64,000 nucleotides of DNA, taken from the NCBI GenBank assembly GCA_937915375.1, contig CALDMO010000043.1, positions 76,968-140,967 of the forward strand. Direction: 5' to 3'. Source of the stretch: an uncultured Marvinbryantia sp. (GTDB lineage: Bacteria > Bacillota > Clostridia > Lachnospirales > Lachnospiraceae). A program made the translations under genes and the position numbers. This document shows, piece by piece, positions 1-6,784 of the stretch. The notes under the pieces were generated by a model. The model saw only the letters and a program-made list of their open reading frames with translations, did no database searches and had not been told where the DNA came from. Position 1 is the first letter of the stretch. Each line of letters opens with the position of its first letter.

Positions 1-289
1 AGCAAATGAATTTTTCCGCACTGATTTAAATATTTCTTCTGTAAAAAAAGAGGCAGAAGTGCGGGAACGGATTTTACGCGGCATCTGTAAGCTGCAGAGA
101 AAAGCGGCGCATCTGATTGTGGTGACAAACGAAGTCTTTTCAGACGGAATTCTTTATGACGCGGAGACAATGCAGTATTTATCCTGTTTGGGAAGTATTA
201 ATTGTGCGATGGCAAAGCTGGCGGATCAGGTGACAGAGGTCGTTTACGGCATTCCGCTGATACGAAAAAAAGAAGGAGAAACGTTATGA
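1..289 (+). CDS. cobU: Adenosylcobinamide kinase / adenosylcobinamide-phosphate guanylyltransferase, 3' part
   Basis: C-terminal 95 residues of CobU; the start lies before the window and the reading frame enters at base 2. CobU phosphorylates adenosylcobinamide and then attaches GMP, giving adenosylcobinamide-GDP for CobS. The visible part has the family's VTNEVFSDG stretch, then LGSIN, LADQVTEVVYGIPL near the end. The P-loop is not visible because it would be upstream. The stop overlaps the cobS start by 4 bases (ATGAATTT after CGTT), so the two are translationally coupled. A second, shorter CobU-like gene follows cobS, so this copy is presumably the catalytic one. That last point is inference. 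Confidence 0.85.
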   Translation, partial: ANEFFRTDLNISSVKKEAEVRERILRGICKLQRKAAHLIVVTNEVFSDGILYDAETMQYLSCLGSINCAMAKLADQVTEVVYGIPLIRKKEGETL

Positions 290-1059
290 ATTTGTTAGGT
301 GCGGTAGTGATCGCATTTTCTATGTATTCGCGTATTCCGATGCCGCGGATCGAATGGACAAAAGAGAGAATGCGCTATATGCTTTGTTTTTTTCCGCTTG
401 TCGGGGCGGCGATCGGGGCAGGCATGTTGTTGTGGATGCGGTTTGGCAGGATGCTTGCCGGAGATGGAAATTTTTTCCGGGCGGTGTTGGTGATGATTCC
501 GGTTTTTGTGACCGGTGGGATTCATCTGGACGGATTTCTGGATACGGCAGATGCTTTAAGTTCTTATAAACCGATAGAAGAAAAGCTGGAGATTTTAAAG
601 GATTCCCATGCCGGAGCGTTTGCAATTATCTTTGGCGCGAGTTATTTTCTGCTGATGTTCGGGCTGTACAGTGAAGTGACAGCGGAGCAGATGCGTCTTT
701 TAGCAGTCGGATTTGTCCTTTCCAGAGCGCTTAGCGGATTGTCGGTGGTACTTTTTAAAAAGGCAAAAAACAGCGGTCTGGCCGCATCATTTTCAGATAT
801 GGCACAGCAGAAATGTGTGGGAGCTGTGATGATTTTTGTGATCCTGCTCTGCGGCGCGGCACTTCTTGCGCTTGATCCTGTACTGGGCGGCGCAGTGCTT
901 CTGGCGGCAGCGGCAGTATTCGGATATTATCGCTGGATGTCTTATCGGAAATTCGGCGGAATCACCGGCGATCTGGCCGGATTTTTTCTGCAGGTGTGCG
1001 AACTGATGATGGCGCTTTTTGTAGTGATTGCAGCAAGACTTACAGGAATAGGGGGATAA
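286..1059 (+). CDS. cobS: Adenosylcobinamide-GDP ribazoletransferase (cobalamin synthase)
   Basis: 257-residue integral membrane enzyme that joins adenosylcobinamide-GDP to alpha-ribazole, making adenosylcobalamin(-5'-phosphate). Seen: several hydrophobic helices, the N-terminal FSMYSRIPMP motif, the acidic GGIHLDGFLDTADAL motif that binds metal, and KDSHAGAF shortly after; all are hallmarks of CobS. The ATG at 286 follows AGAAGGAG at about 6 bases; an in-frame upstream ATG at 202 lies inside cobU and has no such site. It sits between two cobU-like genes, and the next gene starts 2 bases after its stop. Length is normal for the family. Confidence 0.95.
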   Translation: MNLLGAVVIAFSMYSRIPMPRIEWTKERMRYMLCFFPLVGAAIGAGMLLWMRFGRMLAGDGNFFRAVLVMIPVFVTGGIHLDGFLDTADALSSYKPIEEKLEILKDSHAGAFAIIFGASYFLLMFGLYSEVTAEQMRLLAVGFVLSRALSGLSVVLFKKAKNSGLAASFSDMAQQKCVGAVMIFVILLCGAALLALDPVLGGAVLLAAAAVFGYYRWMSYRKFGGITGDLAGFFLQVCELMMALFVVIAARLTGIGG

Positions 1060-1061
1060 GC

Positions 1062-1457
1062 ATGATACTGGTGACAGGCGGAGCTTTTCAGAATAAAAAA
1101 CAGACATCCTGCGAATTGTTTGGGATAGCGGAAGCAGATGTTTTGGACGGCGGCAGCTGCGGCCTGGAAGAAATTTTTTCCTGCCGGGCGCTTGAAAAAT
1201 TTCATCTCTATGTAAAACGGTATCTGAAAGCTGGAAAAGAGCCGGAAAAACTTGCTTCGGAGCTGACAGAAAAAAATCCGCAGATTTTGATTGTTACGGA
1301 TGAGATTGGTTATGGAATTGTGCCGTTGGAAAAAGAGAATCGTTACTGGCGGGAACAGACCGGGCGCATCTGCTGTACACTTGCAGCACAGGCAGAAACG
1401 GTTGTCCGTGTGGTGGCGGGAATCCCGACAGTGATTAAAGGAGAAGCGAAATGCTGA
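1062..1457 (+). CDS. Short CobU-like protein with a degenerate P-loop
   Basis: 131 residues related to CobU but about 40-50 residues shorter than typical. The N-terminus MILVTGGAFQNKKQ aligns with the CobU nucleotide-binding start (VTGGxRSGKS), yet the GKS of the Walker A is replaced by NKK, so ATP binding in the usual way is doubtful. The C-terminal TDEIGYGIVPLEKENRYWRE and VVAGIPTVIKG match the guanylyltransferase part of the family. The start lies 2 bases after cobS and the end overlaps cobC by 7 bases, so it is made with the nucleotide-loop enzymes. It may be a paralogue with a regulatory, partial or different role; function is not established from sequence. Confidence 0.75.
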   Translation: MILVTGGAFQNKKQTSCELFGIAEADVLDGGSCGLEEIFSCRALEKFHLYVKRYLKAGKEPEKLASELTEKNPQILIVTDEIGYGIVPLEKENRYWREQTGRICCTLAAQAETVVRVVAGIPTVIKGEAKC

Positions 1458-2023
1458 TCTATTTATTGCGGCACGGAAAGACGAAAGGAAATTTGCTTGG
1501 GCGCTATATCGGCACAACGGACGAATCGCTTTGCGAGGAATTTGAAAAAGAACTGCAGGAAAAAAGCGGCCGTTATACGGCGGATCTTTTATTTGTCAGT
1601 CCGATGAAGCGCTGCGTGCAGACGGCACAAATATTATTTCCGGAACAGAAGCAGCATCCGGTAAGCGACTTCCGGGAATGCGATTTCGGAGCCTTTGAAA
1701 ATAAAAACTATCAGGAGCTCTCAGGTGAACCGCGTTATCAGGCATGGATCGACAGCAATGGTACGCTGCCTTTCCCCGAAGGGGAAAGCCGGGAAGCGTT
1801 TCAGCAGCGCTGTGTCCGCGCGTTTCAAAAGGTACTGGAAGAGGCAAAAAAGCAGAAAGCAGAAACGATTGCCTGTGTCGTACATGGCGGAACGATCATG
1901 AGCATTCTGGCAGAACTTGCGTATCCGCAAAAAGATTACTATTCGTATCAGGTGAAGAACGGATGCGGGTATGCGGCGGCGCTGAGAGCGGACGGGATGC
2001 TGGAGATAGTGGATGTTTGCTGA
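1451..2023 (+). CDS. cobC: Alpha-ribazole phosphatase-like histidine phosphatase
   Basis: 190-residue member of the phosphoglycerate-mutase-like histidine phosphatase branch. In B12 synthesis CobC removes the 5'-phosphate from alpha-ribazole phosphate or adenosylcobalamin phosphate. Seen: LLRHGKT with the phospho-accepting His8, SPMKRCVQTA with the phosphate-binding Arg, FRECDFGAFE with the acid residue, and VVHGGT with the second catalytic His. The family is broad, so the specific substrate rests on the context: it is last in a cobU-cobS-cobU2 cluster and overlaps its neighbour by 7 bases. The next gene is separated by a riboswitch. Confidence 0.88.
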   Translation: MLIYLLRHGKTKGNLLGRYIGTTDESLCEEFEKELQEKSGRYTADLLFVSPMKRCVQTAQILFPEQKQHPVSDFRECDFGAFENKNYQELSGEPRYQAWIDSNGTLPFPEGESREAFQQRCVRAFQKVLEEAKKQKAETIACVVHGGTIMSILAELAYPQKDYYSYQVKNGCGYAAALRADGMLEIVDVC

Positions 2024-2061
2024 CGGCAATGAGGGAGTGAAATTATTCTTTATAAGCTATC

Positions 2062-2090
2062 TTGCTTTTTAGTGGTTTCAAGCGTATAAT
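2062..2090 (+). promoter_or_regulatory. SigA-type promoter for the cbi operon leader
   Basis: TTGCTT at 2062-2067 and TATAAT at 2085-2090 are separated by 17 bases. The pair lies just before the cobalamin riboswitch, so transcription would start near 2097 and run through the aptamer. Sequence match only. Confidence 0.7.
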
Positions 2091-2097
2091 GAAGAAA

Positions 2098-2240
2098 AAA
2101 ACTGAGCATTTCTTTGGAAGCAGGTGGAAGTCCTGCGCAAGTCCGTTACTGTGAAAGTCAGATACAAAAAATGCTTGGAGAGGGTGAACTGTCTGCGGCA
2201 ACCGGACTTGTTCACAGCAGCAGGCAGTCTGCTTAGAAAT
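2098..2240 (+). promoter_or_regulatory. Cobalamin riboswitch upstream of cbiD
   Basis: The core GAAGCAGGTGGAAGTCCTGC (2117-2136) followed by TTACTGTGAAAG matches the conserved centre of cobalamin riboswitches. Supporting helices: AGCATTT (2105-2111) with AAATGCT (2169-2175), and GTGAAC (2184-2189) with GTTCAC (2210-2215). The distal B12-box is less canonical than in the second riboswitch of this window. A terminator follows directly. It should switch off the long cbi operon when cobalamin is plentiful. Exact borders are approximate. Confidence 0.82.
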
Positions 2241-2245
2241 GTTTT

Positions 2246-2276
2246 ATCCGTTGTCCTTAGGACAGCGGATTTTTTT
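2246..2276 (+). terminator. Riboswitch expression-platform terminator
   Basis: An 11-bp stem (2246-2256 with 2260-2270, one G-U pair), a TTA loop and six T residues at 2271-2276. It lies between the aptamer and cbiD, as expected for transcription attenuation. Confidence 0.88.
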
Positions 2277-2338
2277 GTCGGATAAGAAATACAGACTTTT
2301 GCGAAAAAGCGAAATATATGACATGAGGCGGCAGAACA

Positions 2339-3502
2339 ATGGCAAAAACCGGACTGGAGAATTATTACAGTATTAAAAATAATAAAAAAATGCGTTTCGG
2401 TTATACGACCGGATCCTGCGCTACGGCAGCGGCAAAGGCTGCGGCGAGGCTTTTGCTGACTGGAAAAACGGCTGCGGAGGAAACGCTTTTGACACCGAAG
2501 GGGATCGAGCTGCATCTGGAAATTCTGCATCCTTTGTGGGAAAAAGATACAGCTTCCTGCGCGGTGAAAAAGGATGCCGGGGATGATCCGGATGTTACGA
2601 ACGGATTGGAAATTTTTGCAAAGGTACAAAAGAGCGCGGCAAACGGAATCCATATTGACGGCGGTATTGGCGTCGGACGGGTAACGAAAAAGGGACTGGA
2701 ACAGCCGGTCGGCAGCGCGGCGATCAATCAGGTTCCGCGCAGGATGATCGAACAGGAAGTGGAAGCCGTTTGCGAGGAAGCCGGATATGACGGCGGTCTT
2801 TCGGTCACGATCTATGTGCCGGAGGGGGAGAGCGTGGCAAGGAAAACCTTCAATCCGCGTCTAGGGATTGAGGGGGGGATCTCTATTCTGGGCACTTCCG
2901 GAATTGTTGAACCGATGAGCGAGGCGGCGCTTATCAAAAGCATTGAGGTAGAAATGCGCCAGAAGGTGGAAAACGGTGCAAAGTATTTGCTGATCACACC
3001 AGGAAATTACGGCGCTGATTTTTTGAAATCCAGGAATGGACTGCCGCAGACGGAAAGCATGAAATGCAGCAATTATGTCGGTGAGACGCTGGATCTGGCG
3101 CTGGAGATGGGGGTGGAAGGAATTCTGTTTGTCGCGCATATTGGAAAGTTTATTAAGGTGGCAGGCGGAATTATGAACACACATTCCCGCAATGCCGATG
3201 CCAGAGCGGAGATCATGGCAGCGAACGCCGTTCGGGCCGGATGTTCTATGGAATGTGTGCGTAAGATTTTAAATACGGTCACAACAGAGGAAGCGCTGAC
3301 GCTCATCAAAAAAGAAAATTGTCTGCCGCAGGTTATGCAGGAAGTGACAGGGCGGATTGAGGAATATTTGAATTATCGTACCTATCAGCGGATGATGCTC
3401 GGGGTTGTTTTATTTTCCAATGAACATGGCTATTTGGGAGAAACGGAGGCCGTACCGGAATTGATCAGAAGAATTACCAAACAGAAAAAGGGAGGACAGT
3501 AA
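2339..3502 (+). CDS. cbiD: Cobalt-precorrin-5B C1-methyltransferase
   Basis: 387 residues. CbiD performs the SAM-dependent C1 methylation of cobalt-precorrin-5B in the anaerobic B12 pathway, in the cytoplasm. Seen: the family signature RFGYTTGSCATAAAKAA near residue 20, GVGRVTKKGLEQPVG, and GISILGTSGIVEPMS. The ATG at 2339 follows GAGGCGG; it lies 62 bases after the terminator of the riboswitch. It is the first gene of the cbi operon and is followed at once by cbiL. CbiD marks this as the anaerobic (early cobalt insertion) route. Confidence 0.95.
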   Translation: MAKTGLENYYSIKNNKKMRFGYTTGSCATAAAKAAARLLLTGKTAAEETLLTPKGIELHLEILHPLWEKDTASCAVKKDAGDDPDVTNGLEIFAKVQKSAANGIHIDGGIGVGRVTKKGLEQPVGSAAINQVPRRMIEQEVEAVCEEAGYDGGLSVTIYVPEGESVARKTFNPRLGIEGGISILGTSGIVEPMSEAALIKSIEVEMRQKVENGAKYLLITPGNYGADFLKSRNGLPQTESMKCSNYVGETLDLALEMGVEGILFVAHIGKFIKVAGGIMNTHSRNADARAEIMAANAVRAGCSMECVRKILNTVTTEEALTLIKKENCLPQVMQEVTGRIEEYLNYRTYQRMMLGVVLFSNEHGYLGETEAVPELIRRITKQKKGGQ

Positions 3503-3503
3503 G

Positions 3504-4196
3504 ATGTCTGGAATATTATATGGGATCGGAGTGGGACCGGGAGATCCGGAGCTTTTGACTTTAAAGGCATTGCGTCTGATAAAAGAAAGTGATGTGATCG
3601 TCGTGCCGGGAAGGACGACGACAGAAAGTGTGGCCTATGAGATAGTGAAAGGCGCATATCCGCAGTTGGATGAAAAAATGCTGGTGTCGGTAGAGATGCC
3701 GATGACGAAAGATCCGCAGATTTTGGAAGCGAACCATCAGAAAGCGGCGGAGCTGATCGAAGGCTTTTTAAAAGAGGAAAAGAAGGTTGCTTTTTTGACG
3801 CTGGGAGATCCCACTGTGTATTCGACCTATCTGTATGTACATAAACGGATTTTAAAATATGGCTATAAGGCGGAAATTGTCAGCGGGATTCCATCTTTCT
3901 GCGCATCGGCCGCACGGCTGAATATCGGTCTTGCGGAACGCAGAGAACCGCTTCATATTATTCCGGCTTCTTACCGGGCAGAGGAAATGGAACGGTTTCT
4001 TGAACTTCCGGGGACAAAGGTGCTGATGAAATCAGGAAAGAAGATGGGACAGGTAAAGGAGAGTATTCTGCGCAGCGGGCAGCAGGCTGTGATGGTGGAA
4101 AATTGCGGTATGCCGGGCGAGAATGTCTATCATTCTGCGGAAGAAATCCCGGAACAGGCAGGATATTATTCTTTGATCATTGTAAAAGAAAGCTGA
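3504..4196 (+). CDS. cbiL: Cobalt-precorrin-2 C20-methyltransferase
   Basis: 230 residues of the tetrapyrrole methylase fold. It methylates cobalt-factor II / cobalt-precorrin-2 at C20 using SAM. Seen: the N-terminal YGIGVGPGDPELLTLKAL motif, LTLGDPTVYSTYLYV of the SAM loop, and VSGIPSFCASAARLN, all typical of CobI/CbiL. The gene begins 1 base after cbiD's stop with a GGGAGG site inside the end of cbiD. Length is normal. Confidence 0.93.
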   Translation: MSGILYGIGVGPGDPELLTLKALRLIKESDVIVVPGRTTTESVAYEIVKGAYPQLDEKMLVSVEMPMTKDPQILEANHQKAAELIEGFLKEEKKVAFLTLGDPTVYSTYLYVHKRILKYGYKAEIVSGIPSFCASAARLNIGLAERREPLHIIPASYRAEEMERFLELPGTKVLMKSGKKMGQVKESILRSGQQAVMVENCGMPGENVYHSAEEIPEQAGYYSLIIVKES

Positions 4197-4218
4197 AAGA
4201 AGGACAGGAGAGAACGCT

Positions 4219-4977
4219 ATGATACATTTTGTTGGAGCCGGAAGCGGCGCTGCGGATTTGATCACCGTAAGAGGAAAAAGATATTTAGAGGAGGCGGATG
4301 TGCTGATCTATGCCGGATCACTGGTAAATCCGCAGTTGTTGGACTATGCCAAAAAAGAGTGCAGGATTTATAACAGTGCAACGATGACACTGGAGGAAGT
4401 ACTGCAGGTAATGACAGATGCAGAGGCTGCGCAGAAAACGACTGTTCGCCTGCACACGGGCGATCCTTGTCTGTACGGAGCTATCCGTGAGCAGATGGAT
4501 GCGCTGGACGAAAAACAGATTGCTTATGATTACTGTCCGGGTGTCAGTTCTTTTTGCGGCGCGGCTTCGGCTTTAAATCTGGAATATACACTGCCGGAGG
4601 TTTCCCAGAGCGTGATCATTACGCGAATGGCGGGCAGAACGCCGGTGCCGGAAAAGGAGAGTATTGAATCCTTTGCGGCACATCAGGCAACGATGGTTGT
4701 TTTTTTGAGTACGGGGATGCTGGAGGAGCTTTCAGAGCGTCTGATTGCGGGAGGCTATCAGCCGGATACTCCGGCGGCCATTGTTTATAAGGCAACCTGG
4801 GAGGATGAACAGGCGTATGTATGTACGGTATCGACACTGGCGCAGACTGCCAGGGAGCATCAGATCACGAAGACCGCACTGATGATCATCGGTGACGCGG
4901 TGGCGCATAATTCCTATGAACGATCAAAACTTTATGATCCGGGCTTTACTACAGAATTCCGGAAAGGAACAGACTAA
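4219..4977 (+). CDS. cbiF: Cobalt-precorrin-4 C11-methyltransferase
   Basis: 252 residues, tetrapyrrole methylase family. CbiF methylates C11 of cobalt-precorrin-4. Seen: MIHFVGAGSGAADLITVRG, the CobM/CbiF-specific LIYAGSLVNPQLL, LHTGDPCLYGAIREQMD and PGVSSFCGAASALN; the stretch IITRMAGRTPVPEKE is also typical of this subfamily. The stop and the cbiG start overlap as TAATG, pointing to translational coupling. Confidence 0.94.
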   Translation: MIHFVGAGSGAADLITVRGKRYLEEADVLIYAGSLVNPQLLDYAKKECRIYNSATMTLEEVLQVMTDAEAAQKTTVRLHTGDPCLYGAIREQMDALDEKQIAYDYCPGVSSFCGAASALNLEYTLPEVSQSVIITRMAGRTPVPEKESIESFAAHQATMVVFLSTGMLEELSERLIAGGYQPDTPAAIVYKATWEDEQAYVCTVSTLAQTAREHQITKTALMIIGDAVAHNSYERSKLYDPGFTTEFRKGTD

Positions 4978-6056
4978 TGAGTGCGGAACTGGTGCGGATT
5001 GCAGTGATCAGTTTTACGGAAAATGGCTGTTTGTTGGGCGAAAGACTGCGGCAGGACCTGGAAGCGCGCGGCTGTCAGGTAAAAGCGTATCTGAAAAGCA
5101 GATATGGTTTGCCAATGGGTGTACAGGCAGGGCTTTTAGGGGAGGATACGCTGAATCATTGGACAGAAAAACGGTTCTGCGACAGCGAAGCGATTATTTT
5201 TATCAGCGCCTGCGGCATCGCTGTACGCAGTATTGCTCCGTTTGTGAAAAGTAAACAGACGGATCCGGCGGTTGTGGTGATAGATGAGACCGGAGCGTTT
5301 GCGGTCTCTTTGCTGTCCGGTCATTTGGGCGGAGCGAATGAACTGACGGAACAGGCGGCAAAGATACTTGGAGCGCAGGCGGTGATTACGACAGCGACAG
5401 ACCGTAATAAGAGGTTTGCTGTTGATGTGTTCGCAAAACAAAATAATTGTGTGATCGCGGATATGAAGTTGGCAAAAGAGGTTTCCGCCGCGCTTCTTTT
5501 TGGTGAGCCGGTTGGTTTTTACAGTGAGTTTCCCTGTGAAGGAGAGCTGCCGAAAGGTCTGGTGACAGACTGGGGAGAAGATGTGCCGCGTCTAGGTGTC
5601 TGCATTACGCTGCACAAGGACAGACGGCCGTTTGCACAGACGTTATATCTGATTCCGCAAGTGCTTACGGCAGGCGTTGGGTGCAGAAGAGGAACGGAGG
5701 CAGCGGCAATTGAGGCTGTGATAGAGAAAATCTGCGAACAGGCAGGAATTTTTTCAGAAGCCATCGGTCATGCTGCAAGTATTGATCTGAAAAAGAATGA
5801 ACGGGGGCTTTTACAGTACTGTAGGGAACATGGTCTTGCTTTTGCGGTTTTTTCTGCAGAACAGCTAAAAGAAGTAAATGGAAACTTTACGGGCTCTGCG
5901 TTTGTGGAGCGCGTCACAGGCGTGGATAATGTCTGCGAGCGCGCTGCTGTTTTGGGCAGCGCGAAAGAGGAAGCAGGCGCGCTGCTGTGCGGAAAATATG
6001 CAGAAGACGGCGTGACGGCGGCGTTGGCGCAGAAGAAATGGAGGGTAAAATTTTGA
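4977..6056 (+). CDS. cbiG: Cobalt-precorrin-5A hydrolase
   Basis: 359 residues. CbiG opens the delta-lactone of cobalt-precorrin-5A and releases acetaldehyde, a step unique to the anaerobic pathway. Seen: an N-terminal domain with FISACGIAVRSIAPFVKSKQTDPAVVV-type core and LLSGHLGGANELT, and a C-terminal domain starting around residue 225 with LTAGVGCRRGT, ASIDLKKNE and the VCERAA segment. It shares 1 base with cbiF and its TGA overlaps the start chosen for cbiH. Confidence 0.93.
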   Translation: MSAELVRIAVISFTENGCLLGERLRQDLEARGCQVKAYLKSRYGLPMGVQAGLLGEDTLNHWTEKRFCDSEAIIFISACGIAVRSIAPFVKSKQTDPAVVVIDETGAFAVSLLSGHLGGANELTEQAAKILGAQAVITTATDRNKRFAVDVFAKQNNCVIADMKLAKEVSAALLFGEPVGFYSEFPCEGELPKGLVTDWGEDVPRLGVCITLHKDRRPFAQTLYLIPQVLTAGVGCRRGTEAAAIEAVIEKICEQAGIFSEAIGHAASIDLKKNERGLLQYCREHGLAFAVFSAEQLKEVNGNFTGSAFVERVTGVDNVCERAAVLGSAKEEAGALLCGKYAEDGVTAALAQKKWRVKF

Positions 6057-6784
6057 ATAAAATATATGTAGTCGGAATCGGGCCGGGCGCCTATGAAAAA
6101 ATGACGATTGAGGCGGCAGAAGCCTTGAAAAACAGTGATGTGATTATTGGATATACGGTGTATGTGGATTTGGTAAGAGAACACTTTCCAGGGAAGGAAT
6201 TTCTGACCACGCCGATGAAAAAAGAGGTTGAGCGCTGTGTAATGGCTTTTGAAGAGGCCATGAAAGGGAAAACAGTGTCGATGATCTGCAGCGGGGATGC
6301 CGGAGTTTATGGCATGTCCGGTTTAATGTACGAGGTGGGCGTCAATTATCCGGAGGTGGAACTGACAGTACTTCCGGGCGTGACAGCGGCAACCGGCGGG
6401 GCGGCGGTTTTAGGCGCGCCGCTGATTCATGATTTTTGTTTGATCAGTCTGAGCGATCTGCTGACACCGTGGGAAAAGATTGAGTCAAGACTTCTGGCAG
6501 CGGCGCAGGCTGATTTTGTGATTTGCCTCTATAATCCGTCCAGCAGGAAAAGACATGATTATCTGGAAAAGGCCTGTGATCTGATGATGAGATACAAGGC
6601 GCCGGAGACAGTCTGCGGTCTGGTGGAAAATATCGGCAGAGATGGGGAAGCGATGCGGGTGCTGACTTTGCAGGAATTGAAAAAAACAAAAGTAGATATG
6701 TTCACAACGGTATTTGTCGGTAATTCGCAGACAAAAAAGATTGGCGGAAAAATGGTGACACCGAGAGGCTATCGGAATGTGTAG
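6053..6784 (+). CDS. cbiH: Cobalt-precorrin-3 C17-methyltransferase
   Basis: About 243 residues, tetrapyrrole methylase that drives C17 methylation and ring contraction. Seen: NKIYVVGIGPGAYEKMTIEA, the SGDAGVYGMSGL loop, LPGVTAATGGAAVLGAPL and NPSSRKRHDYL, the CobJ/CbiH signature. The TTG at 6053 is preferred: GGAGGG ends 7 bases before it and it overlaps the cbiG stop as TTGA. An ATG at 6038 is in frame but has a poor ribosome site. The end overlaps the next gene by 8 bases. Confidence 0.92.
   Translation: MNKIYVVGIGPGAYEKMTIEAAEALKNSDVIIGYTVYVDLVREHFPGKEFLTTPMKKEVERCVMAFEEAMKGKTVSMICSGDAGVYGMSGLMYEVGVNYPEVELTVLPGVTAATGGAAVLGAPLIHDFCLISLSDLLTPWEKIESRLLAAAQADFVICLYNPSSRKRHDYLEKACDLMMRYKAPETVCGLVENIGRDGEAMRVLTLQELKKTKVDMFTTVFVGNSQTKKIGGKMVTPRGYRNV

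Noticed and set aside
942..1517. 191-codon minus-strand open frame
   Set aside because: Covers the cobS/cobU-like/cobC junctions on the opposite strand; no features of a real gene.
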